Below, in pieces: positions 1 through 10,287 of a stretch of DNA of 64,000 nt. The stretch is from Pelobates cultripes (Eukaryota > Chordata > Amphibia > Anura > Pelobatidae), in contig OW240913.1 of assembly GCA_933207985.1 (NCBI GenBank), positions 353,093,226 through 353,157,225 on the forward strand. The letters run 5' to 3'. Both the position numbers and the translations under genes were made by a program. The notes beneath the pieces are model-generated. The model was not told where the DNA came from and did no database searches. It saw only the letters and a list, made by a program, of their open reading frames with translations. Within the stretch, counting starts at the first letter, position 1, and each line of letters begins with the position of its first letter.

Positions 1-82
1 CCCTAGTTAGCTTTTGTTGAGGATTATGGTAGTCCTACCCCTGCTGTCTAACATTCATTTTTAACGACAAAAATACAATTCG

Positions 83-240
83 TAAAGGGAAACTATAGAC
101 TCCATTAAACTACAGCTTACTGTAGTGGTTTTGGTGTCTATATCCTGTCTGTGTGTTTACATTGCTGCCTAATACTACCTCTAGTGACAGTTACTCAGTC
201 GGCCACAAGAGGTGATTCCCATCTCAGTGCTTTATGAGGA
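83..240. mobile_element. Degenerate T2-like MITE fragment
   Basis: A TAAAGGGAAACTATAGAC start is followed by an inverted pair around ACTACAGCTTACTGTAGTGG and a GGTGTCTATA segment. The outer copy at 23387 has the same order of motifs (GGTGTCTATAGCC, then CTCTAGTGGCCATCACTCAG), so this is probably the same family. Both ends are worn and no clear TTAA target duplication is left. Confidence 0.35.
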
Positions 241-384
241 AATGATGATTGGCCCAGCATGGCATTTTGCAGCACATACATAATATCCTCCCAATGCTTT
301 CCTCTTCTAGCTCTGCTCCCTTGCAAGGGAACAGAGCAAGAACTGCAGGAAGATTACTCTTCCCTCCTGCTTACTGCTCCCTGG

Positions 385-895
385 GCCGGCCGCCTCCTTG
401 CTCCTTAAGCCGGCCACCTTCTTACTCCCTAGGCTGGCCACCTTCTTTACTCCCTAGGCTGGCCACCTTCTTACTCCCTATGCTGGCCGCCTCCTTGCTC
501 CCTAGGCCAGCCACCTTCTTACTCCCTAGGCTGGCCACCTTCTTACTCCCTAGGCCGGCCGCCTCCTTGCTCCCTAAGCCGGCCGCCTCCTTGCTCCCTA
601 GGCTGACCACCTTCTTACTCCCTAGGCCGACCACCTTCTTACTCCCTAGGCTGACCACTTTCTTACTCCCTAGGCTGGCCACCTTCTTGCTCCCTAGGCC
701 GGCCGCCTCCTTGCTCCTTAGGCTGACCACCTTCTTACTCCTTAGGCTGACCACCTTCTTACTCCCTAGGCTGGCCACCTTCTTACTCCCTAGGCTGGCC
801 ACCTTCTTACTCCCTATGCTGGCCGCCTCCTTGCTCCCTAGGCTGGCCACCTTCTTGCTCCCTAGGCTGGCCACCTTCTTACCCCTATGCTGGCC
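385..895. repeat. 24-bp minisatellite
   Basis: About 21 tandem copies of a 24-bp unit, in two main variants: GGCTGGCCACCTTCTTACTC type and GGCCGGCCGCCTCCTTGCTC type, each ending CCTA. The variants are interspersed, which points to past higher-order duplication or gene conversion. Because 24 is a multiple of three and the unit has few stops, long open frames exist on both strands (eight-residue repeats). I read these as a by-product of the period and not as a gene. Confidence 0.93.
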
Positions 896-2742
896 GCCTC
901 CAGTATTTGCACCTCTGTAGTAGGGTTTCAGATAGATCAGATAACTTTTTCTATGGTGATGATGAAGGTAAAAAGAAAAAAATGTAGGGATGTTTTGGAA
1001 ATTCTTCTCTCGTTAAAGTATGCCTCAGTTCAGACGAATACTCACTTTGAATATAATCTTTGTGAAATATTGTAACCACATTCAAATACAAAGACTTTGG
1101 CCACCATTCTGGCCACGTGCTAGTCTATTACAGTAGTCAGACACGTGTCTCTTTGCATGGATTTTACATTATACATTGCGTGGTGTGTTTAATTGCTGGG
1201 AATGGGATCCAGGATTAGTGAATCCTAACAGCTAACGAGACAATAACGGTGAACCCCCCACTGCTAGGATAATCAATGTCCTCAGTCAGCTCTCTATCAT
1301 TTGCATTTTACAAGATGGGTTGCAGAGCTTAATGGGCCACATTCTGCGACCTTAAATTGCCCACGTGTATTACAGACCAGTGTTATGTTACAAAGGGAAT
1401 TTGCATTGCTGAACCGTGTGGTTGTAAGATAATATCTTTTGGTCTGGTTAAAGCTGATTCACTTAAGTGGCGCTACGAACGCCACTTCTGTCCCAACTAA
1501 ATCATTAACTGCTATATTTACTGTCCAAACTAAAACCAAAGGTTTCAGTTGGTTGAAGAAGGTTTCCATTATTGAGCTTTTTTTTCTGTTCTCATTTAAA
1601 AAAAAAACTCTTTTGAATTGCTTTATATGTACAATATATGGGAGATGGGTTATAAATCGAGCCATTATTTCTAATTAAACCTCTAATTAATCCATAAAGT
1701 TGTTGAATATTTTAAAACTGGCAAACCTTTTTCTTCTACCACTTTGTCATCAAATAATATCTGGGCTTCTTCTCCAGTACAAACATGCCGGTATAGTAAA
1801 TAGGAAATTATTGTATCTGTGTGTTTCTAGAACTAACCAGGAATCCACCACTACTGTGCATAGCTTACATGGTATTCTATGAGAAACAAAAATATATATA
1901 TTAAAGCTATAGCTTCAAACGCATTGACTTCCTTCGGTCAGGAACACAAACCACAAGAGCCGGGTTTCTTTCTTGAAACCGACACCGTTGATATAATATT
2001 TGACCCAGGGGAATCAGCCTGCGTTTTGCTATAATGAGTAAAGACGACTTTGGAGTATGTGATACACTTGTTCTGTACTATTGCCCAGGGCATCCTACCC
2101 ATTATGTCCGCAGATGCCCACACATGAGATTTTCGAACATTCATTCCTATTATGTAAACTTATTGTAGTCTGAACCATTGGATGAGAGTTACAAAAGTTT
2201 CCCTAACAGAAAAGTATAGAAAACTGATGGTATCAATATGTTAACCAGAGGAATGTTTCTGCTGAATTTTTTTGGGTTTCAATTGCAATTTATCCACGTT
2301 TCAGTAATCTTCTCTATATACTTGCTTCTACTTGATGATTTTCCCAGAAGTTTCTAAGCTTGCAGCAAGAACCCTCTCTCTTTGTTAGTCATGTAATACT
2401 GATATCATGTGATGTAATAAGATAGCGTTTAGTTGCACGGATAATAGCTTTGTCCAACTGAACCTTCCTAAAATCCCAACTTGCCACTTCACACCCTATC
2501 CAGGAATTTCAGATCTCCTAATTATATCCCATCTTGTTTCCAAACTGTCAATCTTTGAGATTGAATGCATGTATTGTCTCACATCCATGGTAGCATTAAA
2601 CATCTTCAGGAACTCTGTGCCAGTTTTATAAAGGTTGCTAAGTGATACCAGAATTTACCATTACCATCTTGCAATTTAGAGCTTTGTTGTTTCTTTAGTA
2701 GAAAGGTTGGTATCAAGAGTGAGGCAACACATTATTTTTCAT
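896..2742. other. No gene recognised
   Basis: AT-rich unique-looking sequence. Short open frames of 60-80 codons occur on both strands but none has a recognisable motif or paired splice sites. No repeat with clear ends was seen. Confidence 0.6.
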
Positions 2743-2779
2743 TTAAAGGGATACTATAGTGCCAGGAATACAAAGCTGT
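2743..2779 (+). mobile_element. T2-like MITE, 5' end only
   Basis: TTAAAGGGATACTATAGTGC then CAGGAATACAAAGC is the usual left end of the T2-like elements in this window. The sequence breaks off into an unrelated GC-rich block at about 2780; the matching right end was not found. Confidence 0.5.
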
Positions 2780-3399
2780 AAGGGCGACTATAGAGGTGGA
2801 CAGGGGAGACACAGGTACACTATGGGGTGGGACACCACCACAGCCCGCCAAGCTGAGGCCGGGGCACCAGAGAGGTACACCATAACAAACCCCCCACACC
2901 TCCAGCTAGCCCACTGATTAGATGACAACTCAACCGCCCAAACTGCTAAGAAAGGGCTAAAGTGGGGAAACTGAGAGGAGTGTCTGGCACCACACCGAAC
3001 GGTGGACAGGACCAGGGCGCACTCCCGCCCCACACGCAAACCATGTAAGCCATGCCACATGCCACTGACATTCGCTCTACTACCACCTGAACACAACACT
3101 AACTATAAAGATCACCAACAACGGGGAGAAAAAGAAAACGAAACACTGGGCCAGGTCAAACTAACAGGGCACATAGCTGTCAGACAGACCCTGGGGCTTA
3201 GGTTCAGCCAGGACGGACAGTTGAAGTAAATCTAAAAACCCACATCAACTGAAAGAAACGTAGGCCACATGAGTCATAGCCATTGTTGTCACTGATTAAC
3301 CAAATGTAAACTACGAACCTGCAACGCTAAAGTGTCATTACTTGTTACTATCCCTGTTTAATTGTCAAAACTTCAAAATAAAGAATGTAAAAAAAAAAT
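2780..3399 (+). mobile_element. Probable L1-type LINE 3' end
   Basis: A GC-rich stretch turns into an A-rich 3' tail with an AATAAAG signal at about 3378 and a run of A at 3390-3399, the layout of a 5'-truncated non-LTR retrotransposon. The compositional step at 2780 is sharp. No reverse-transcriptase motif is left, so the L1 assignment rests on similarity of style to the better L1-type copies at 41790 and 53440 and is tentative. Confidence 0.4.
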
Positions 3400-3828
3400 G
3401 ATTAAAGAACAATTTTTGCAACTATAATATGATTTAGAACTTAAGCAGTGTATTATATTTGCACAGATGCTTGGCAGATATGAATTGTGAACTGTATTAC
3501 TTAAACCAGTGGATCTTGACTCCTGGGTCAGGGCCCAAAATTGATTCCCAATGCTATTTTAGTGTGTTAAAAGAAAAAAGTTCTGTCCTTCAGGCCCCAG
3601 CCAACTGCTCACATTAAATGGTTCACTACTTTGACTATAGTGCAATAGAGAACCGTTACCCAGAGAAGCTTCTAATGTTTATTGAGTTTATTTTATTATC
3701 GTTTATTTATTTGCAATTAAGCAATGGACTGCTGAGCTAACATCATGTATATTTGGGTACCTGTAAAAAAAAAAAAAAAAAAGCTTTTCCTGCAGCTCCT
3801 GTCAGCTCCCTTCTCTCTCTTCCGGTCA

Positions 3829-3931
3829 GCTCCCCTGCAAGTCTCGAAAGAGCCGCGGGGTCAGAGCGTTGCCAAGGGTTACCGTGGCAACGCTCCGCGC
3901 GGCACTCACACCGCGAGACTTGCAGGGGAGC
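3829..3931. repeat. 103-bp nested hairpin
   Basis: An 18-bp perfect inverted repeat (GCTCCCCTGCAAGTCTCG at 3829-3846, its complement at 3914-3931) encloses a second perfect 10-bp stem (AGCGTTGCCA at 3865-3874, TGGCAACGCT at 3885-3894). The block is far more GC-rich than its surroundings and sits just after an 18-base A run. It could be the core of a foldback transposon or a structured transcript. Confidence 0.8.
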
Positions 3932-4019
3932 AAGTATTAATATAACAAAAAAAATTAAATATTAAAATAATAATAATTTTAATTAATAAAAATGCCCACC
4001 CCCCACCAAGGCTCTGCAT

Positions 4020-4455
4020 CACATACACACACACACACTCTGCATCACACACACACTGCATTCATACACACACTGCACTCATACACACACACACACTGCA
4101 CTCATGCATCACACACACTGCACTCACACACACACACTGCACTCATACACACACACACTGCACTCATACACACACACACTGCACTCATACACACACACAC
4201 TGCATTCATTCACACACACACACTGCATTCATACACACACACACTGCATACACACACACTGCACTCATACACACACACTGCACTCACACACACTGCATTC
4301 ATACACACACACTGCACTCAAACACTGCATTCATATACACACACTGCATTCATACACACACTGCACTCACACACACACACACTGCATTCATACACACACA
4401 CTGCATTCATACACACACACACACACACACTGCATTCATTATATACACACACTGT
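4020..4455. repeat. CA-rich minisatellite
   Basis: Tandem units of (CA)n followed by CTGCATTCATA or CTGCACTCATA, 15-25 bp long with variable CA length. Long open frames here encode only His/Thr/Leu-rich repeats and are not credible genes. Confidence 0.93.
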
Positions 4456-4504
4456 AAATAAATATTCAATTAATATAATTTTTTGGGGATATAATTTTAT
4501 TTAG

Positions 4505-4638
4505 AAATTTACCAGTAGCTGCTGCATTTCCCACCCTAGTCTTATACTCGAGTCAAGAGGTTTTCCCAGTTTTTTGGGGTAAAATTAGGTGTCTCAACTT
4601 ATATTCAGGTCGACTTATACTCGATGATATATACGGTA
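4505..4638 (+). mobile_element. DNA-transposon end fragment
   Basis: The stretch with TTATACTCGAGTCAAGAGG and, 60 bases on, CGACTTATACTCGATGATAT ending in ATACGGTA is a motif I know as a common terminal segment of frog DNA transposons. The matching left end is not visible; it may have been lost near the A run at 3765. Superfamily not determined. Confidence 0.35.
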
Positions 4639-5085
4639 TTTACATCATGGTTGTGGGTCGGCATTCTATATAAATACCCAATTAGTAGACACAGGGCTGG
4701 ATTAACATAGGGGCTGATGGAGCTGCAGCTCCAGGCCCAGGCCCATGGAATAGGCCCATTTAAAAAAAATTTACACACTACTCTTGGGTTTGCCACCTGA
4801 CTGGTATTTTAATGGCACAGATGGTATTTGAGGCTGCCTGGCCGTGCCAGTATTGCAGTAATACCGGCAGAACAAATGCAGGTAATTTTCTCAGAACAAA
4901 TGGAAATTACTCTGCAATACCAGCACCGGCCAGTAGGGGTGTGGAGAGAGGCAGGGATAGGAAGTTACAGAATATCCCTGCCTCTTTCTACTACTCACTG
5001 ACCCATGGGGGAGCAGCAACACAGCACAGAGAGTCCAGACAGCAGCTGTACAGCTCAGGTAAGTGAGGGATGGGGGGAAAGGCAG

Positions 5086-6152
5086 CAGGGACACATGGGG
5101 ACACTGAGACACTAGGGGACACATGATGACACATACACTAGGGGACACTGAGACACTAGGACACAGACACTTGGAGACCCGGGAACACTGAGACACTTGG
5201 GGACACTGGAAAACATGGGGACACTGAGACACTAAGGGACACTGAGACACTTGGGGACATGGGGACACAGACACTAGGGGATACAGACACTAGGGGACAC
5301 ATGGGAACACAGACACTAGGGGACACTGAGACACTAGGACACATGGGGACACAGACACTGTGAGACCTGGGGACACAGACACTTGGGGACACTGGAAAAC
5401 ATGGGGACACTGAGACACTAGGGGATACATGGGGATGCTGGGATGCCAGTGTCCCTAGTGTCTCAGTGTCCCCAAGTCTCCCAGTGTCTGTGTCCCATGT
5501 CTCTCAGTGTGCCTAGTGTCCCCATGTGTCCCAATGTCCCCATGTCTATGTCGACAACTGTGCCCATGTCTCCCCAAGTATCTGTCTCCCAGCCAGTGTC
5601 CCCTAGTCTCCCAGTGTCCCCTAGTCTCCCAGTGTCTGTGTCCCTAGTGTCTTAGTGTTCCCAAATGTTTCAGTGTCTCCATGTCTCCCAGTGTCTGTGT
5701 TCTTAGTGTCTCAGTGTGTCTGGTGTCCCCATGTCTCCCAGTGTCCCTATATGTCCCAGTGTCCACATGTCTATGTCCACAACTGTCCCCATGTCTCCCA
5801 GTGTCCCCAAGTGTCTGTCTCCCAGCCAGTGTCCCCTAGTCTCCCAGTGTCCCCTAGTCTCCCAGTGTCTGTGTTCCCATGTCTGTGTCCCTAGTGTCTT
5901 AGAGTCCCCAAATGTTTCAGTGTCCCCATGTCTCCCAGTTTCCCTAAATGTCTCAGTGTCCCCATGTCTCCCAGTGTCTCCATGTCTCTCAGTGTCCCCA
6001 GTATCCTAGTGACATGGGGACACACTGAGACATTGGGAGAAATGGGGACACAGACACTGGGTGACATGGGGACACTGACACTGTGATACATAGGGACACT
6101 GAGACACTGGGTGACTTGCGAGACTGAGACACTGGGAGACAGGGAGACACTG
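5086..6152. repeat. Minisatellite with two orientation switches
   Basis: Short units built from GGGGACACTGAGACACTA and relatives (GGGACACATG, ACACAGACACTA). From 5086 to about 5440 they read in one orientation; from about 5447 to 6005 the same units are reverse-complemented (CCCAGTGTCTCAGTGTCC style); from about 6010 to 6152 the first orientation returns. The open frames across it encode only Val/Ser/Cys/Pro repeats and are taken as non-coding. Confidence 0.9.
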
Positions 6153-6464
6153 GGAGCAATCCATCTATACAGCAGAATCAAACTGAGTAGTTTGTTGGTG
6201 ATTTTACAGAATTTTCTCTGATGTCACTCCTTGTGATTTACACGCATAACCATAGGCGTGCGCACGGGGTGTGCCGGGTGTGCCTGGGCACACCCTAATC
6301 CCCGTGCGCACCCCTATGGTTTGAGTCCTGCAGGAACAGCGTTCCTGCACTCTTTTGAGCAGGAACGCTGTTCCTGCAGGCACTCAGTGCCCCCTGTTTC
6401 ACCTCTTGCCCCTGTCATGGGAGGGCAAGAGGTGATGATTCCTCCCCCCCACCCTGCAGCTCAG

Positions 6465-6618
6465 CCGCGGCGAGGGAGCTCTCTGCTCTCTGCTCTCTGC
6501 TTCCTCTCGCCGCGCGCTGATGCCGGGAGCCGGAATATGACGTCATATTCCGGCTCCCAGAGCAGACAGCCCGCGCGGCGAGAGGAAGCAGAGAGCTCCC
6601 TCGCCGCGCGCTGACCTG
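6465..6618. repeat. GC-rich palindrome with TGACGTCA centre
   Basis: Two arms of about 70 bp, with small mismatches, read GCGAGGGAGCTCTCTGC outwards and GCCGGGAGCCGGAATATGAC inwards and meet at TGACGTCA (6538-6545). The arms would form a long hairpin. TGACGTCA is also the consensus cAMP-response element, but here it is simply the palindrome centre, so a regulatory role is not implied. Confidence 0.8.
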
Positions 6619-6719
6619 CAGAGAGGCGCCCGCCCCCACTGGACCCCAGGGACAAGTCCACCAGCACTCCAGGTAGGAGGCTGGGTGGACATTTAAAAAA
6701 AAAATTAAAATATAATAAT

Positions 6720-7152
6720 TTGTGTGTGTGTCTGTGAGTGTGTGTGTCTGTGAGTGTGTCAGTGTGTGTCTGTAAGTGAGTGAGTATGTGTCAGTGTGCG
6801 TGAGTGTGTGTGTGTGTCAGTGTGTGTCTGTGAGTGTGTGAGTATGTGTCTGTGAGTGTGTGTCAGTGTGTGTCTGTAAGTGTGTGAGTATGTGTCTGTG
6901 AGTGTGTGTGTCAGTGAGTGTGTGAGTGTGTGTCTGTGAGTGTGAGTATGTGAGTGTGTGAGTATGTGTCAGTGTGTGTGTCAATGTGTGTCTGTGAGTG
7001 TGTGAGTATGTGTCTGTGAGTGTGTGTCAGTGTGTGTCTGTGAGTGTGTGAGTGTGTCAGTGTGTGTGTGTGTCAGTGAGTGTGTGTGTGTGTCTGTGAG
7101 TATGTGTGTGTGTGAGTGTGTGTGTCTGTGAATATATATATACGTGTATATA

Positions 7153-7215
<63 letters not shown>
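6720..7215. repeat. TG/AG simple-repeat tract with (TA)n(CA)n end
   Basis: About 410 bp of degenerate GTGTGTCTGTGAGTGTGTGA units, then a TA run (7131-7182) and a CA run (7183-7215). Alternating purine-pyrimidine sequence of this kind can adopt Z-DNA or cruciform forms. Non-coding. Confidence 0.9.
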
Positions 7216-7217
<2 letters not shown>

Positions 7218-7367
7218 GCGGCGCGTGTGTTTGTGCTTTAGGGTGCACACCCTAATGCAATAGGCTGCGCACGCCTATGCGCATAACTAATTAATTATAC
7301 AAATTATTAAGGCTGGTATTTTTTTCCAAGAAAGGTGGCAACCTTAACTACTCTTCACATACTCTTG

Positions 7368-7890
7368 CCTAAAGGAGCACTATAGTGTCAGGAACACAAT
7401 CATGTATTTCTCACCCTATTATGTTAAAACCACCACCCTGGCCCCTTCGTCCCTCCCTCAATATAGTAAAATATTACTTGTATTCAATTCTGCAGCTGCT
7501 GGCTCAGAAGTGGTGGTCTGAGCAAATTACAATACTTCCCCATAGGATTGGCTGAGACTGTCAACTAGGCAGATCAGGGGCAGAGCCAGCACAAGTCCAA
7601 CATAGCCCTGGCCAATCAGCATCTCCTCATAAAGATACATTGAATCACTGCATCTCTATGAGGAAAGTTCAGTGTCTGCATGCAGAGGGTGGAGACACTA
7701 AATGGCAGTGCTGCACACTAGGCAGTACTGCCCCAGGAAGCACCTCTAGCAGCCATCTAAGGAGCGGCCCGTGGAGTTATTTTCTCTGAAAATACAGTGT
7801 TTACTGCAAAAAGCCTGAATGGAATGATTCTACTTACCAGAACAAATACAATAAGCTGTAGTTGTTCTGGTGACTATAGTGTCCCGTTAA
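7368..7890 (+). mobile_element. T2-like MITE, subfamily A
   Basis: Left end CTAAAGGAGCACTATAGTG, right end GACTATAGTGTCCCGTTAA. The interior carries the block shared with the copies at 12263, 19426, 47548 and 61238 (ACCACCA...GCCCC, CCAATCAGCATCTCCTCAT, ACAGTGTTTACTGCAAAAAG, AATACAATAAGCTGTAGTTG). The left TTAA target has decayed to CTAA. No coding capacity. Confidence 0.8.
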
Positions 7891-8622
7891 GTTGGAAACT
7901 TAAGAGGGATGTATGGGAACAAAACTTGTGTGCACTGGCTGACAAAGTTATTTTAGGTAATGCAGACATTGGTCTCTCTAACACTGTGGCATGTCCCCTT
8001 TCTTCTACACTCACTACAGACACCTTTTCTCTGTCTCAGACTATACCAGAAACTTCTGCCTGCTAGTAAGACGGTAAGGAGACAAGTGGACCAGCCAGTG
8101 CTAGGGGACAGTCCTTAGAAAGAATGGAGTAAGCGCATCATTAGACGCATTTATGTCAAGCTTAAGGTGCTGCCTGCATAGTATGCCCTTAGTTGGACAG
8201 CCTTGAGGATTGGCAGGCAGCTTGACATGCATTCATGCCAGGCTGACCTTCCAATTCTTTGGACAAACATGCCCCCTTTTTGGGCATGTTCACCCCTTTT
8301 GGCAGGTCTTGTCACGTGATTTGCGCCAGTGGCACACCCTTTTACCCCGCCCATTGACTTCCTGCTTCACTGGACACTGCTGTTAGGGGTTATGGATTTA
8401 CTTGAAAGATGAAAGCATAAATTAGAGAGAAATTAGCATAGAGTATGTGTTTTCTTATAGCTGCATCCCATGAGTTTCCCTCCAGCACCATCTCCATCAG
8501 ATACATGACGCTTGGGAGGTATGATTGTTTTAGTGTTTTTGGTCGATAAGATTCCGTAATTAGGCCCATCATAATTGTCAGCACCAGGCCCACTGTGCTC
8601 TTAATCCGGCCCTGAGTAGACA

Positions 8623-10217
8623 TCCATCAGATCCTGGAGTCTGTAAGCAATAAAGAATGTGAGAGATCTTCTTACCCCAATACCTCTTTTTTTATCTTTC
8701 AGTGCCGTTGCCTTTTACTTTCAACTGCTAGCTAACTTTTCTAACCGTGTACAGGAATGCAAAATTGCGTTAAGAGGAAGTCCACTTACAAATGGCAGCC
8801 ATTATTTGTAGCGATACTCTCATGGGACCATTTATAATGACTTGCATGATTACAGAGCATGCGTTGGACCAAACTGCAAGTGTGCAAATTTCTGTGTACC
8901 CTGTTATTCGTTGTCCAAGTCACAAAACCCAGACCCGTCTTAACCTAAAGCTGTACCTACTGGGGGCACCATTTTTGGACCGATCCACTATAGATAACAC
9001 ATATGTTTCTTTTATTTCTTCCTTATGACTAGAGCTGCGGAGGAGGGTAAGAGGGAACTGTGAGTGCTCACTAAAGACCCAGTTTTTGTCAAAATGTTAC
9101 AAAATAGTTTCATGGAAATATGGAATATGTCACCCACACAGTCAGAGCACAGTAACCACTACACTGGGCGTCCGTTGAACAATTTTGTAGTGCAGGATAT
9201 TAGCTACTATTGCTCATCATTAAGGGAATTCAAACACAAATGTAATTGTTTCATCAAGGCACAGGTTTCAAGCAGTACGCCTGAGTGTTGTATGTTAGGA
9301 AACTGAGCCCCTGCTGACTCAGTGATACATCTTCCTATCTGTAAGAACTATCCCTGGCGCTCGTCACACCTAGACTCCTAAAATACTATCACACTACTTG
9401 GAGTGGAGGGGGTGTAGGGGATAGAAACATGATCCTGTGAAAACATGACAATTTAGGAGCATTTTAAATACATAATGAGAAGGCATTTAATAATTTTCCC
9501 CTTGTTTATTAAGAATTTGCCATCAGGAATTTGATAACATTGTAAATTTAATACCTCTATTTCCGTAACCGTCCTTCAAGTCGCTGGATTTTATTAGCTG
9601 GTGTTAACTGGGCACGTTGGGCACAGAGTGAAGGATGAGACAGAATAGGAAGGAAACTACTGGCTCAGTGACAGCTTTCTCAGTGGGAACAGCACAAAAA
9701 GTGTCTAACTCAGATAGGCGCAGTCCGTAAAGAAAACTCTGACAGCTCTTGCCCTAATATAACAAGTAGCATTGAAGAGCCAAGCTTTTTGTTTTGTTCT
9801 ATTTTCGATATGGGTATTCATTGGTATATAAAGCTTTCTTATATTAGAATGAAGTTAATGGGACCCCCAAACCCCTAAAGTACTTCAGCTTGCATTTTAT
9901 TAGGCGGTCCCCGAGTTTGGTTGCCAAGCATGTGCCAATTTTCTCTAGACAGGAAAGAACACTCGTCACTGACAGTCTCCCTGGGGTGGAGGAGAGCAGC
10001 ACTGTGAGATTTATTTATTTTTTATTTGAGGGGAGGGGGCAGCGCTGTTAGGGTTAAACAAACACTTTTGGCTGTAATTTTGGAATGTTCCTTTTAGCAT
10101 GATTATTACTCTTTTTCTTCTGCATATAAAACCATAGATTTCAGCTTTTGTTTCTCTGTTGTCCTGCTTCAGGAGAAATATGAGTAAGTTCCAAAAAAGT
10201 GCAGTCTACGTGTGTTA
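8623..10217. other. No gene recognised
   Basis: Unique-looking sequence with scattered 70-80-codon open frames on the + strand (8792-9028, 9064-9306) that show no motif and no convincing splice pairing. Confidence 0.55.
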
Positions 10218-10287
10218 TTAAAGGGACACTGAAGATATAGTGCCAGGAATACAGCTTTCTATTCCTGGCACTATAGTATTCCTTTAA
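10218..10287. mobile_element. 70-bp palindromic T2-like MITE
   Basis: TTAAAGGGACACTGAAGATA on the left and its near complement TATAGTATTCCTTTAA on the right, with the inner pair TGCCAGGAATA / TATTCCTGGCA separated by 9 bases. Both ends sit on TTAA. One of the smallest complete members here. Confidence 0.82.

Larger units (their letters stand above)
6251..7279. mobile_element. hAT-like element, 1029 bp
   Basis: Inverted ends CATAGGCGTGCGCA (6251-6264) and TGCGCACGCCTATG (7266-7279) match perfectly over 14 bp. They are flanked by a perfect 8-bp direct repeat, CGCATAAC, at 6243-6250 and 7280-7287. No transposase frame is present. The left third holds a large GC-rich palindrome, the right half is TG-rich simple sequence. 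It lies inside the 3.9-kb element and therefore inserted after it. Confidence 0.82.
4692..8614. mobile_element. 3.9-kb hAT-like composite element
   Basis: The ends are CAGGGCTGGATTAA (4692-4705) and TTAATCCGGCCCTG (8601-8614), inverted copies with one mismatch. They are flanked by a perfect 8-bp direct repeat, AGTAGACA, at 4684-4691 and 8615-8622. CAGGG ends with an 8-bp duplication are typical of the hAT superfamily. No transposase is encoded: the interior is a minisatellite (5086-6152), a second hAT-like element (6251-7279), a T2-like MITE (7368-7890) and unassigned sequence, so it is non-autonomous. The nesting shows that the inner elements entered later or were carried along. Confidence 0.82.

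Noticed and set aside
249..920. 223-codon + strand frame and 150-codon - strand frame as genes
   Set aside because: Both are translations of a 24-bp minisatellite; open frames follow from the period.
2788..3099. 103-codon minus-strand frame
   Set aside because: Lies in the GC-rich L1-type 3' block; no motif in it.
3992..4504. 170-codon His/Thr-rich frame
   Set aside because: Translation of a CA-rich satellite in two frames; no gene signals.
4891..6181. Several Val/Ser/Pro/Cys-rich frames on both strands
   Set aside because: Translations of the GACACTGAGACACTA satellite.
6538..6545. TGACGTCA as a functional CRE
   Set aside because: It is the centre of a palindrome in a MITE; no promoter context.
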